The translations under genes were made by a program, and so were the position numbers. DNA of 64,000 nt. It comes from Taibaiella koreensis (GTDB lineage Bacteria; Bacteroidota; Bacteroidia; Chitinophagales; Chitinophagaceae). Under the pieces are notes generated by a model, which ran no database searches, was not told the origin of the DNA, and saw nothing but the letters and a program-made list of their open reading frames with translations. Positions 39,161 to 48,731 of the stretch are shown here, in pieces (the first letter of the stretch is position 1; each line of letters starts with the position of its first letter). The DNA lies in the NCBI RefSeq assembly GCF_003545715.1, contig NZ_QVNU01000001.1:1419962-1483961 (forward strand), written 5' to 3'.

Positions 39161-42100
39161 ATGAACAAAATGAACGACCCCTTGAATGGTACCATCCCCG
39201 TTCCAGGTGGTCCGGGCCCGGCCAATCTCCTCCCTGCAGAGGCACACAGGCCTACCGGACCGGACCATCGGCTAAGGCCGAACCACCAGGTGAAGCTGCA
39301 CTTATACCGTGAAACGGCGAAAACGCAAGCCGGTTTTTATTTGCGCCGGTTTTTCCTGCTTTTTTGTATTGTTTTTTTTGCAAAAGGTCCTTTGATATAC
39401 GGTCAGGCAGTTACGCCTTTTGACTGCAGTAACATGGGCTATCAGACTGTAGCCACGCAATCAGGTTCTAATTGGACTACTGCCCTGTATGCATATAATG
39501 TAGCTACGGGCATCCGCCAGCAGGTAGGTAGTAGCATACATTCGAGCTTAATGCGGTAGGTTATTCAAACATCGACAATATGATTTATGCTTATAGACTT
39601 AGCAGCAGCCAAATCGTAAAAATTGATGGCAACGCCCAATATACACTCATTACCGTACCTAACCTGCCTGCCACCATTCGGTTCAATGCCGGTGAAGTGA
39701 CGCCGGACGGTTATTTACTTTTAACCTTTAATGCAAACGCCGGCTATTATTATGTTGATGTAAATCCTAACCGCCCGGCTTCTTATGGCCGGATTGTAAA
39801 TCCCCAAAGCGCCACTTACCCTTACCCGGTGATTACCACGGCGCCTTTTGACAGGACATTTACAAATACCCCTAATGCTAATGACCTGGCTTATAATCCT
39901 GCTGACGGACTTTTTTATGGTATAACCAATGCCAACCTGACCGATCCTACTCTTAGATATAGAATTGTAGTGGTCAATCCTAAAACTGGAGTGGCTACTT
40001 ACCTGTCGCCTGCTGTTTCGGGAGGCAATATCCAGACGGAAGCAAGTGCTTATGGCGCTACTTTCTTTGACGCCAGTGGCGGATTTTATGTCTTCGCCAA
40101 TAGTCTGGGCCGGTTTTTCCGGGTGAATATCGCCGCCAGGACGGCGGCAACCGTAGGGCCGGTTTTTGCAGCATCAGCCAGTAACGATGGCGCGATTTGC
40201 CCGGCTGCCCTGTTTGTGAACGTTACCCTATCAGGCAATGTATACAACGATATGAACGGACTTTCCGATAATACCGTAAATGGTACAGGCGTCAATCCCG
40301 GCGGTTTGTATGCTGTGCTTTGGGATGTGACTGCCGGCAAGGTACTGGATACAGTATCTGTAGCGGCTAATGGCACTTATACGTTGGCTGCTACTCCGAG
40401 CAAAAATTATAATGTAATCATTACCACGCAGACCGTAGCTATAGGCGCTACCACGCAGCCGGCTTCCGCGCTTCCTTCCGGATGGCGGAGCAGGGGAGAG
40501 AACCTGGGCGCCGGCGCGGGCAGTGATGGCAATGTCAACGGTGTACTGACTGTAGCGGTGGGCACGACCAATGTGACCGATGCCAACTTCGGCATCAACC
40601 AGGTGCCGGTAGTGAGCAACGACACCTTAACGAACCAGACGCCCGGCACGCCGGCTACAGTACCCAATGTGCTGGCCAATGATAATGATCCGGGCGGCGG
40701 TACCTTATCGCCCGATAGCATCAGCCTGGTACCGCCTGCCGGCGCAACCGGCTTTGTTGTCGACGCGCAGGGCGATACAACCGGCTTCGCCGTGCCCGGG
40801 CAAGGTACCTGGACCCTGAATGCCAACGGCAGCGTGACCTTTACGCCCGAACCGGGCTTTACCGGCGATCCCACGCCGATAGGCTACACGGTTACCGATA
40901 ATGCCGGTCTGCCCGGCAACACCGGCACGATTTTTATCGATTTCACCCCGCCACCGGCACCTATAGCGGTGAATGACACGGCTACGACGACGATCAATAC
41001 GCCCCTGAATGGAACGGTAGCAGGCAATGATACCTGCGGCATCGGCGGCGGGGCCTGTAGCTACAGCCCTCTGGCATCTGATCCGCCTGCGAACGGCACG
41101 TTGAGCCTGAACCCGGACGGTACCTATACTTATACACCCAATCCGGGTTTCATGGGCGCCGATACCTTCAGTTATACGATCTGCAAAAACGGCCCGCCGG
41201 TATTGTGCGATACGGCTATGGTGTTCCTCACGATTACCGGCCCTCCTGTAGCAGTAAACGATACGGCAAGTACACCAATGAATACGCCGCTGAATGGTAC
41301 GGTAACGGCTAATGATGTCTGTGGTCCCGACGGCCCCTGCAGCTATAGCCCCCTGGCTTCGGACCCGCCCACAAACGGTACGGTAACCGTGAACCCTGAT
41401 GGAACGTATACCTATACACCCAACCCCGGCTTTAGCGGCACAGATACCTTCAGCTATGTGGTGTGTAATAGCGCTACACCGGTGGCATGCGATACGGCCA
41501 TGGTATTCCTTACCGTGACTGGTCCTCCTGTAGCGGTGAACGATACGGTAAGCACTCCGATGAATACACCGCTGAACGGCATCGTAACAGATAATGATAC
41601 CTGCCGTATAGGCCCTTGTAACTACAGTCCGTTGGCTTCTGATCCGCCCACGAATGGTACGGTAACCATAAACCCCGATGGTACCTATACCTATACACCC
41701 AACCCTGGCTTTAGCGGCACAGATACCTTCAGCTATGTGGTGTGTAACAGCGCCACACCCGTGGCATGCGATACGGCTATGGTGTTCCTTACCGTAACTG
41801 GTCCTCCTGTAGCGGTGAACGATACGGTAAGCATACCGATGAATACACCGCTCAATGGCACAGTAACGACCAACGATACCTGCCGTATGGGACCCTGTAG
41901 CTACAGCCCGCTGGCCTCTGACCCGCCCACGAACGGTACGGTAACGGTGAATCCCGATGGTACCTATACCTATACACCCAATCCTGGCTTTAGCGGCACA
42001 GATACCTTCAGCTATGTGGTGTGTAACAGTGCTACGCCTGTGGCATGCGATACGGCTATGGTGTTCCTTACCGTAACCGGCCCTCCTGTAGCGGTGAATG

Positions 42101-43737
42101 ATACGGTAAGTACCCCAATGAATACGCCGCTCAATGGTACGGTAACTGCCAACGACACCTGCCGTATGGGACCTTGTAATTACAGTCCGCTGGCTTCCGA
42201 TCCGCCCACGAACGGTACGGTAACCGTGAACCCTGATGGAACGTATACCTATACACCCAACCCCGGCTTTAGTGGAACAGATACCTTTAGCTATGTGGTG
42301 TGTAATAGTGCTACGCCAGTGGCATGCGATACGGCTATGGTATTCCTTACCGTGACCGGTCCTCCTGTAGCGGTGAATGATACAGTAAGTACCCCAATGA
42401 ATACCCCGCTCAATGGTACAGTAACGACCAACGATACCTGCCGTATGGGACCTTGCAGCTATAGCCCATTGGCTTCCGATCCGCCTACGAACGGTACGCT
42501 GAGCCTGAATCCAGACGGTACCTATACTTATACGCCCAATCCCGGCTTTAGCGGAACGGATACCTTCAGCTATGTGGTGTGCAACAGCGCTAGTCCTGTG
42601 GCGCTGTGCGATACGGCACAAGTGTTGCTTACGATCACCAGTCCTGCGGCTGTTAATGACACGGCGACTACACCGATGAACACACCCGTGAACGGCACCG
42701 TTACCACTAACGATGTTTGTGGTCCCGATGGGCCCTGCAGCTATAGCCCCCTGGCTTCTGAACCACCCACAAACGGCACGTTGAATCTGAACCCGGACGG
42801 TACCTATACTTATACGCCCAACCCTGGCTTCAGCGGAACAGACACCTTCAGCTATGTGGTGTGCAACAGCGCTGTGCCAACGCCCGTTTGTGATACGGCG
42901 CAAGTATTTTTAACAATTACAGGAGCGCCCGTAGCTGTGGATGATACGGTAACCACGCCCATAAATACGCCGCTCAATGGTACGGTGACTGCCAATGATA
43001 CCTGCCGTACAGGACCCTGTAGCTATAGCCCACTGGCTTCGGATCCACCTACCAGCGGGACGCTGAGCCTGAACCCGGACGGTACCTATACTTATACGCC
43101 CAATCCCAGCTTTAGCGGCACAGATACCTTCAGCTATGTGGTGTGCAACAGCGCTGTGCCGGATGCTCTTTGTGATACGGCACAAGTAATCGTACGGGTA
43201 GGTAATATTGTCCCTGTTGACCTGCTGTCCTTTACTGCCAAGGCCGAAGCGGATTGCGATGTGCAGTTGAGCTGGCGCACTGGAGTGGAGTTGAACTTTG
43301 ATTACTTCGAGATCGGTTGGAGCAGCAACGGCGCCAGCTTTACCGGGGCGGGCAGGGTAGCGGCACGTGGCTCCGGCAATAGCTACAGCTATTCGTTCGG
43401 CCATGGTGTAAAAGGTATGAACTACTTCCGCCTGAAAGAGGTAGACCGCGATGGCAGCTATCACTACAGCCGCATTGTATCGGCCAACCTGGGTTGTGCA
43501 CCACAACGGCATATCAAGGTTTACCCGACGGTTCATAAAGGGCTTGTTACAGTAGAAGGCCTGCAGGCAGGAGAGTCGGTGATGGTATACGATATGAAAG
43601 GTATTGCTGTGTTGCAGACCAAAGCAGCGGGCCCTGTGGCTGAGCTGAACCTATCGCATACTACAGCGGGTAGCTATACGGTGATCGTGATATTGCAGAC
43701 CGGCGAACGGATGCATTATAAGATCGTGAAGCAATAG
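39161..43737 (+). pseudogene. T9SS-secreted repeat protein with eight Ig-like domains, frameshifted near 39540
   Basis: Two overlapping frames form one exported protein. Frame 2 (39161-39559, 132 residues) has an unusual roughly 57-residue polar extension (MNKMNDPLNGTIPVPGGPGP, Pro/Arg/His-rich) before the signal helix FYLRRFFLLFCIVFFAKGPL and YGQA. It continues to GIRQQVGSSIHSS and stops. Frame 1 takes over at FELNAVGYSNIDNMIYAYRL and runs 1385 further residues or more to 43737. It contains a DUF6923-like region, one SdrD_B/SpaA-like linker region, a first Ig-like module, eight near-identical Ig/cadherin-like modules, and a C-terminal T9SS sorting domain (YPTVHKGLVTVEGLQ ... MHYKIVKQ). A single missing T (CATTCGAG in place of CATTTCGAG) would restore the frame. 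It may be a sequencing error or a real inactivating change. Confidence 0.85.
40963..43200 (+). repeat. Eight tandem Ig/cadherin-like coding repeats of about 280 bp
   Basis: Each unit starts [IV]AVNDT...NTPLNGTV, continues C-(x)-GPC[SN]YSPLASDPP and ends with GTYTYTPNPGFSGTDTFSYV, then VCNSA...CDTAMVFLT. Units begin near 40963, 41242, 41527, 41806, 42085, 42364, 42643 and 42928. Units 3-6 are nearly identical in DNA and protein; the outer units are more diverged, as expected for recent internal duplication. Each has four conserved Cys in the order C-C-C-C (NDTC, GPC, VVC, CDTA). Confidence 0.93.
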
Positions 43738-43787
43738 TCATAAACGATTCCTGGCGTCTGAGCCATAGCCTCTTTTATATTTAGTGC

Positions 43788-43819
43788 AAAAAATCCCTGT
43801 CTCCGGCAGGGATTTTTTG
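43788..43819 (+). terminator. Intrinsic terminator
   Basis: AAAAAATCCCTG (43788-43799) pairs with CAGGGATTTTTT (43807-43818) across TCTCCGG. It ends the repeat-protein gene. Confidence 0.88.
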
Positions 43820-43923
43820 TATTTCTTTGATATGGTGGAATCACCTGATTTTAAATCCTGCCGGTTGAGGAGCGCCTGCGATAGCGAGTCCAAATGGCAG
43901 GGAAGGGCTAATTGCTAAAGGAA

Positions 43924-44412
43924 ATGAGACAAAAAGAATTTGTAGCGGCGCACCGTGGTGGTAGCCTGTCTTTGCACCATCAGCAACAGCTGATGAACTG
44001 GGCAATAGACTGCGTTGAGCATGTCCTGCTACTGGTTCCTGGCCGTATGCCTGATCAGCGGTTGACACATGCAATTCATGTTGCCAAAGAATGGAAAAAA
44101 GGAAATCTGAAAACCGGCGCAGCGATGCAGGCTGCTTATGGGGCACATGCTGCTGCCCGTGATATACCGGACCCGGTATGGAAAGCCATCGCCCAATCGA
44201 TCGGGCAAGCCGTTTCCACTGCCCATATGGCCGACCATTGTGTGGGCGCTGCTTTGTACGCCCTAAAAGCTGTTAAGCAATCTGGCGGCTCGGTAGCTGA
44301 GGAGCGGGCATGGCAGGATAAGCAAATGGCAAGCCTGCCACCTGAATTGACCCACCTGGTGAAGGAGACTCGTAATGAAAAGCAGCGGGGCTTCAAAGAT
44401 TTGCATTGTTAG
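43924..44412 (+). CDS. Imm5-family putative immunity protein (orphan)
   Basis: A 162-residue soluble alpha-helical protein. The Imm5 pattern is visible: GGSLSLHHQQQLMNWAIDCV, EHVLLL, MPDQRLTHAIHVAKEWKKGN, AAYGAHAAARDIPDPVWKAI, and AVSTAHMADHCVGAALYALK with its conserved His residues. ATG 43924 is used; an upstream in-frame TTG (43912) is less likely. In polymorphic-toxin systems Imm5 proteins neutralise a cognate toxin, but no toxin domain is encoded beside it; the preceding gene is an adhesin-like repeat protein without a recognised toxin tip. It stands between two terminators as a single gene. Confidence 0.85.
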   Translation: MRQKEFVAAHRGGSLSLHHQQQLMNWAIDCVEHVLLLVPGRMPDQRLTHAIHVAKEWKKGNLKTGAAMQAAYGAHAAARDIPDPVWKAIAQSIGQAVSTAHMADHCVGAALYALKAVKQSGGSVAEERAWQDKQMASLPPELTHLVKETRNEKQRGFKDLHC

Positions 44413-44488
44413 ATTTTATCCCGCCGTTTTTTAGGTGTAATAGCCTGGCAGAATGGATCCGGAAGCTTGGCGTCGGATCAGAAAAAAC

Positions 44489-44514
44489 AGGGCGCCAATG
44501 AAGGCGCCCTTTCT
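44489..44514 (+). terminator. Intrinsic terminator
   Basis: AGGGCGCC (44489-44496) pairs with GGCGCCCT (44503-44510), followed by TTCTT. It ends the Imm5 gene. Confidence 0.8.
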
Positions 44515-44823
44515 TATACCAACTACACGTACCCTTTTAAACCCTCTTTATTATCCTGTTTTACGGCCCGCAGCTATTATGCGTCCGGGCCCCTGGACGA
44601 GACACTGTTACGACTGATATAACTGCAGGGCACTGCAAAATACTGTCGATTTTGCGGGTCGTTTGTAGAAATATAGCCACGGTTATATTTTATGGTAATT
44701 TCTCATGATGCCAGGCCCTACCTTTATGCCTTGGGCTATGCATACAGATTTTAAGGTTCCTGGCGCCGGTTTGCTTTAGCTTGCCCGATCGTTACCAACA
44801 TCAATTACTAAACGGATGCCTTT

Positions 44824-45477
44824 ATGAATATACTCATTGCCGATGACCATTCTATTGTTCGCCGGGGACTGGCTTTGCTCACCCGGAAAGCCCTGGGCGA
44901 AGATTGTGTCATAGATTTTGCTGAATCCGGTGACGAAGTGCTGGAGCTCCTGCAGCAAAAGAGCTATACGATGCTGCTCAGCGACCTGATGATGCCCGAC
45001 CAGAAAGGCACAGCATTGATATGGCAGGCTTTGAATGTACAGCCAGGGCTCCGGGTCGTTATTGTCAGTGTAGCCCCCGAAAGGGACTTTGCTCCCCAGT
45101 GTTTGTATAACGGCGCCTGTGCTTACATCAATAAAAACGTATCTGACGAGGCCTTTACCAAGGTGATCCGTTCCGTAATATACGATAGCAGCGACTATCA
45201 CGCTTACAAGAAAAAGGAAACTTACAAGGAACAAAATATTAAAGACGGGGATATAAAGTCTTTCTCGTTGTTGTCGCAACGGGAGAATGAAATAGTCTTG
45301 TTATTATTGCAGGGACTGGGGATAGTGGCGATCGCGAAAATCCTGTTGATAAGTCCCTCTGCCGCCGGTACGCTTAAGGGGCGGGCATTTACGAAGCTGA
45401 ATGTGCAATCGGTGATCGAGCTTAGCCGTCTGGCCCATTATCAGGGGCTTCATCCTGCCGGGGCAATATCACGCTGA
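44824..45477 (+). CDS. NarL/FixJ-type response regulator
   Basis: A 217-residue regulator. The receiver domain opens MNILIADDHSIVRRGLALLT (acidic pair at 7-8), and holds LLSDLMMPDQKGTAL (phospho-acceptor Asp in LLSDLMMP), VIVSVAP and AYINKNVSDEAF (Lys). The C-terminal LuxR-type HTH reads SLLSQRENEIVLLLLQGLG, KILLISPSAAGTLKGRAFTK and LNVQSV; its recognition helix (SAAGTLKGRA) deviates from the usual S-x-T-V-x-x-H. A TACCTTTA box lies near 44720. Its last 56 nt overlap the 3' end of the convergent histidine kinase gene at 45422. The two likely form one system. Confidence 0.9.
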   Translation: MNILIADDHSIVRRGLALLTRKALGEDCVIDFAESGDEVLELLQQKSYTMLLSDLMMPDQKGTALIWQALNVQPGLRVVIVSVAPERDFAPQCLYNGACAYINKNVSDEAFTKVIRSVIYDSSDYHAYKKKETYKEQNIKDGDIKSFSLLSQRENEIVLLLLQGLGIVAIAKILLISPSAAGTLKGRAFTKLNVQSVIELSRLAHYQGLHPAGAISR

Positions 45478-48439
45478 ATGTTGTACCCCTGCCGGGTTCG
45501 GAAACAGCTTCCAGGTGCCCTCCTATAAGCTCAAGCAGGCTCAATATGATATAACCACCCCTTCCCTTGCGGGGATCCGTTTTATTTTTGTCCAGGAAGG
45601 CGCTGAGCGCTTCCGGCTTAAAGCCTTTCCCTGTATCGCTTATGGTTATGATCACGTTGTCGTCCGACAGAGTTGCCGCAAGCTTTATGACACCTTTGCT
45701 GGTATATTTGTTGGCATTATCCAGCAGGTTCCTGATAATAATAGACAACAGCTGTGGGTCGGTGTAGCAATACAATGCAGGCGATGCTACAATCAGCTTG
45801 TTGCCGTTGGCGCTCATGATATCGGCATAGAGCGTTTCTGTTTCCTGGAAAATAGCTGCCAGCGCTTCTCTGGAATATTTTGCCGAAAAGGACCGATGCT
45901 GGCTAAGCGCCCAGGTGAAAAACTGATCTGTAAAGTTGTTTAAGGATGCGGTGCTGCTCCTGAGCTCCTGCAGGTACATATCCAGCGCATCTTGTTGCAT
46001 GGTCCGGTGATCGGAAGCGATATGCCTGCTGATGGTATAAATAAACCGTATAGGAGAACGCAGGTCATGCAGTACTGTGGTAATGATATTATCTTTAGTC
46101 TGGTTGCTTTGTTTCAACGCATCCTCAGAGTGTATCAGCTGGCGGATAACACGGTTGAGATCGCGCGTCTGCAAGGCTACCTGCATTTCTAATTTACGGT
46201 TACGCACTTGTAGCAGTCGTGTCCGTAATTTTACCAGCCAGTAAACAAAGACGATCAAAAGGAACAGGAGAAGCAAGTAAAATAGTCGTGTATGGTACCA
46301 GTAGGGACGGACTTGTATCGGTAACCTGACATGAATATACTGTCCTGGTTCCATGCCCGTTATTTTTTTGACGATTAATGCAAATGTGCCTGCAGGCAAC
46401 CTGTCGATGATGATCTCACCACTTTCCGGTACATCGTGCCAGTCATCGTCCAGTCCTTCTATCTTAAACTGGAGCTGCATGTTCTCTTTATTGCCAAAAT
46501 AGGGGCTGCTCACCTTCAGGCTGAGCCTGCCATGATCCGGGGGCAGGCTAAGGTTTCCGTCTGTAGGCTCTATCACAGTTTCATTCAGACGGATATACTC
46601 GATGTATATACTTTTATCAGGTAGGAAAACGGGCGTTTTATGAGGATAAAACCATACCAGGCCCTTAAGGCTGGGCAGCGACAGCATACTGTCGGGAAGC
46701 CATACATACGAAGGGTTGCTGGCGTTGAATTCATTGGTGGGTAAATGATCCTGTGTGGTAAAAGCATAGAAGTATACCTCTTCCGCTCTGTGTTCTGCAT
46801 AATCAATCAATGCCTGTCTGCTTACCTTAAACAGCCCGTTGTTGGAGCTGAGCCAGAAATAGCCTCGTCCGTCATCGATAATGGCATTTACCGTTTTTAA
46901 TGCATCCCGTGGTCCATCCGGCATCCTGATGACACGGCCCATGTTGTAGAGATACCAGCCCTTTCCATAGCTGGCGATCCATATACGCTGCGAGCCTTCT
47001 GCGTAGAGCTGCCTTACCATAAGGGAATCCAATATTGACCGGTAGATTCTGTTGTGCCGGTAATCGTACCACTTTACCCCGGACCATGTAGCCAGCAGAA
47101 AGGTGTCGTTTCCGGCAGGATAGCACGCAAACAGTTCTTGTCCTTTGCGCAGACCCGATATCTTTTGCAGCCCGGTAACCGTGTCATCGACTATTTTACC
47201 CATAGCGAAGCTGGTGCTGAATATCAGGTCTTCTTTTCGTCCCGGATCGGGAAAGATCGAAGATACAGGGGTTGGAAAGGTGGCCAGATGATGTGTTTTC
47301 CCTGTAGGGAGATGAAACCGCAGCAGGGACAGATCGGGTGCATAGTATAAGTTCCCGGTTCCGGGCCGGTACCAGGTGGCCTTCATCTGTGGTATGAGCG
47401 GATACTCTTTATGCGTGCCGTCTTTGCGGAACAGAAAGCGTTGGCTAAGGATACCTTCCTCCGTTACAGATTGGCTGTAAAAGCCCTGATAGAAGCCTGC
47501 CAGGGGTACAGGAGGTGTATAAAATTCAGTTGGGGTAATGATAAACAAGCCCGATACGCCCGATCCGATGTAGAGCCTGTTATTGGGCTTATCAACATAA
47601 ATACAGGATACGGCGGGGATCTCAATGTGCTCCAATACGACCTCGCTGCAGAGCTTATTGCGGACCAGAGATAGCTGGTACAAGGTTTTCCCTGCATAGA
47701 TATAGGCGCCGCCTGCATTTACCGGGGTTGTAAAATTACCTTTTTTAAAATCCGGATCTGTCCAGAGCGGTCCCCGTAATTGCGGCGCCGGTTGCTCTGC
47801 CGCTCCTGTCCATACGGAGACTTCGTTCCGGTCTCCAAGCACCACCAGGTTTTCGTCGACCAGCAATATCCGGTCCCGTTCATAGGGGCCTTTAAAAGGA
47901 AGCTGCGTTTTTTGTTGGGCTTTGATATAATAGCTGCCGGTAGAACGGATAAAATACATACTACCCATAGGGGTACCTAAGGACATCTCGAAGGCAGGGT
48001 GGCTCTTTATCGTGTCGGCATGTACAAGCGGCGTTACGAAGCCCCGTGTCGGAATCTCGGGTGCAGATTGCCTGAGCAGGACCGGTACGGGAGCCGTTAA
48101 AGAAGGATTGTCGTCTATTTTTAATATATTGACAATGCCTCCGGTGCTCGCAAACAGATTGCCTGCCTTGTCCCGGGTTACATTGAATATCCTGTCTGAT
48201 CTGAGTCCCTTTGTATTATCCGAGCCATAAAGGCTGAATCGTTGCCCGTCGAAGCGTACCAATCCCATTTGTGTGCCCAGCCAGCAATAACCTTTACGAT
48301 CAAACTGAATAGCGGTAATGCTGTTTTGCGGCAGGCCGTTATCTGTATTATAATTAATAATGTCGTAATGCTTGCGCTGGGCGTATGATAAACCTGGAAA
48401 TAGGAAAAGTAATAGCAGAAGAGCTAAGCGTGCGGTCAT
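45422..48439 (-). CDS. Propeller-sensor histidine kinase (hybrid-type sensor without receiver)
   Basis: A 1005-residue inner-membrane sensor kinase. Signal peptide (MTARLALLLLLFLFPGLSYA; start at ATG 48439, as in-frame codons to 48493 spoil it). The periplasmic part has a two-component regulator propeller: IINYNTDNGLPQNSITAIQF, DRKGYCWLGTQMGLVRFDG, YLYNMGR and a WLSSNNGLFKVS blade. It is followed by a Y_Y_Y-like domain (LQFKIEGLDDDWHDVPESGE). A membrane helix (LFYLLLLFLLIVFVYWLVKL) leads to HisKA (NIITTVLHDLRSPIRFIYTI, phospho-His) and an ATPase (IIRNLLDNANKYTSKGVIKL, ISDTGKGF, GRGGYIILSLLEL). No receiver or HTH is fused. The response regulator at 44824 is convergent and overlaps it by 56 nt, so it is the natural partner. 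Confidence 0.93.
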   Translation of the reverse strand: MTARLALLLLLFLFPGLSYAQRKHYDIINYNTDNGLPQNSITAIQFDRKGYCWLGTQMGLVRFDGQRFSLYGSDNTKGLRSDRIFNVTRDKAGNLFASTGGIVNILKIDDNPSLTAPVPVLLRQSAPEIPTRGFVTPLVHADTIKSHPAFEMSLGTPMGSMYFIRSTGSYYIKAQQKTQLPFKGPYERDRILLVDENLVVLGDRNEVSVWTGAAEQPAPQLRGPLWTDPDFKKGNFTTPVNAGGAYIYAGKTLYQLSLVRNKLCSEVVLEHIEIPAVSCIYVDKPNNRLYIGSGVSGLFIITPTEFYTPPVPLAGFYQGFYSQSVTEEGILSQRFLFRKDGTHKEYPLIPQMKATWYRPGTGNLYYAPDLSLLRFHLPTGKTHHLATFPTPVSSIFPDPGRKEDLIFSTSFAMGKIVDDTVTGLQKISGLRKGQELFACYPAGNDTFLLATWSGVKWYDYRHNRIYRSILDSLMVRQLYAEGSQRIWIASYGKGWYLYNMGRVIRMPDGPRDALKTVNAIIDDGRGYFWLSSNNGLFKVSRQALIDYAEHRAEEVYFYAFTTQDHLPTNEFNASNPSYVWLPDSMLSLPSLKGLVWFYPHKTPVFLPDKSIYIEYIRLNETVIEPTDGNLSLPPDHGRLSLKVSSPYFGNKENMQLQFKIEGLDDDWHDVPESGEIIIDRLPAGTFALIVKKITGMEPGQYIHVRLPIQVRPYWYHTRLFYLLLLFLLIVFVYWLVKLRTRLLQVRNRKLEMQVALQTRDLNRVIRQLIHSEDALKQSNQTKDNIITTVLHDLRSPIRFIYTISRHIASDHRTMQQDALDMYLQELRSSTASLNNFTDQFFTWALSQHRSFSAKYSREALAAIFQETETLYADIMSANGNKLIVASPALYCYTDPQLLSIIIRNLLDNANKYTSKGVIKLAATLSDDNVIITISDTGKGFKPEALSAFLDKNKTDPRKGRGGYIILSLLELIGGHLEAVSEPGRGTTFSVILPRQDEAPDNGPDG

Positions 48440-48694
48440 TCTTACGGGTGGTTGGTTGACTGGTCGGTTACGGAAAGGCAAAAGTATAAACAAGGTACTA
48501 TTAATACCGGTGCTTTTTGCCTCACGGTGATGGCTGCTCAGGCCGGAATTTTCCTTTTTCTTAGTGTAGATCTATTCCGTTTTTTTAAGTAGATAGCGGT
48601 CATAGCATTAAATGTTCGGCATTAGATTCATGCCTCTTTATTTTTATGCAAATAGTGTGGCTCGATTTCTACAAGAGTGCGCTTGCCTATAGGT

Positions 48695-48702
48695 TAAGTT
48701 TG
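48695..48702 (+). promoter_or_regulatory. -7 element (TAAGTTTG) for the large exported protein gene
   Basis: TAAGTTTG fits TAnnTTTG and lies 29 nt before ATG 48732. No -33 box is clear. Confidence 0.5.
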
Positions 48703-48731
48703 TATCCTCTTTTAACCAACAAGCACCTTTT

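Noticed and set aside
40705-42903. 732-residue open frame on the minus strand across the Ig-repeat array
   Set aside because: It is the antisense shadow of a repeat-rich gene; the translation is Arg/His/Ile-rich with no domain, and no promoter or start signal supports it.
40963-43200. Repeat array considered as a CRISPR-like array
   Set aside because: The period is about 280 bp, the repeats are coding and in frame, and no short repeat-spacer pattern or cas gene is present.
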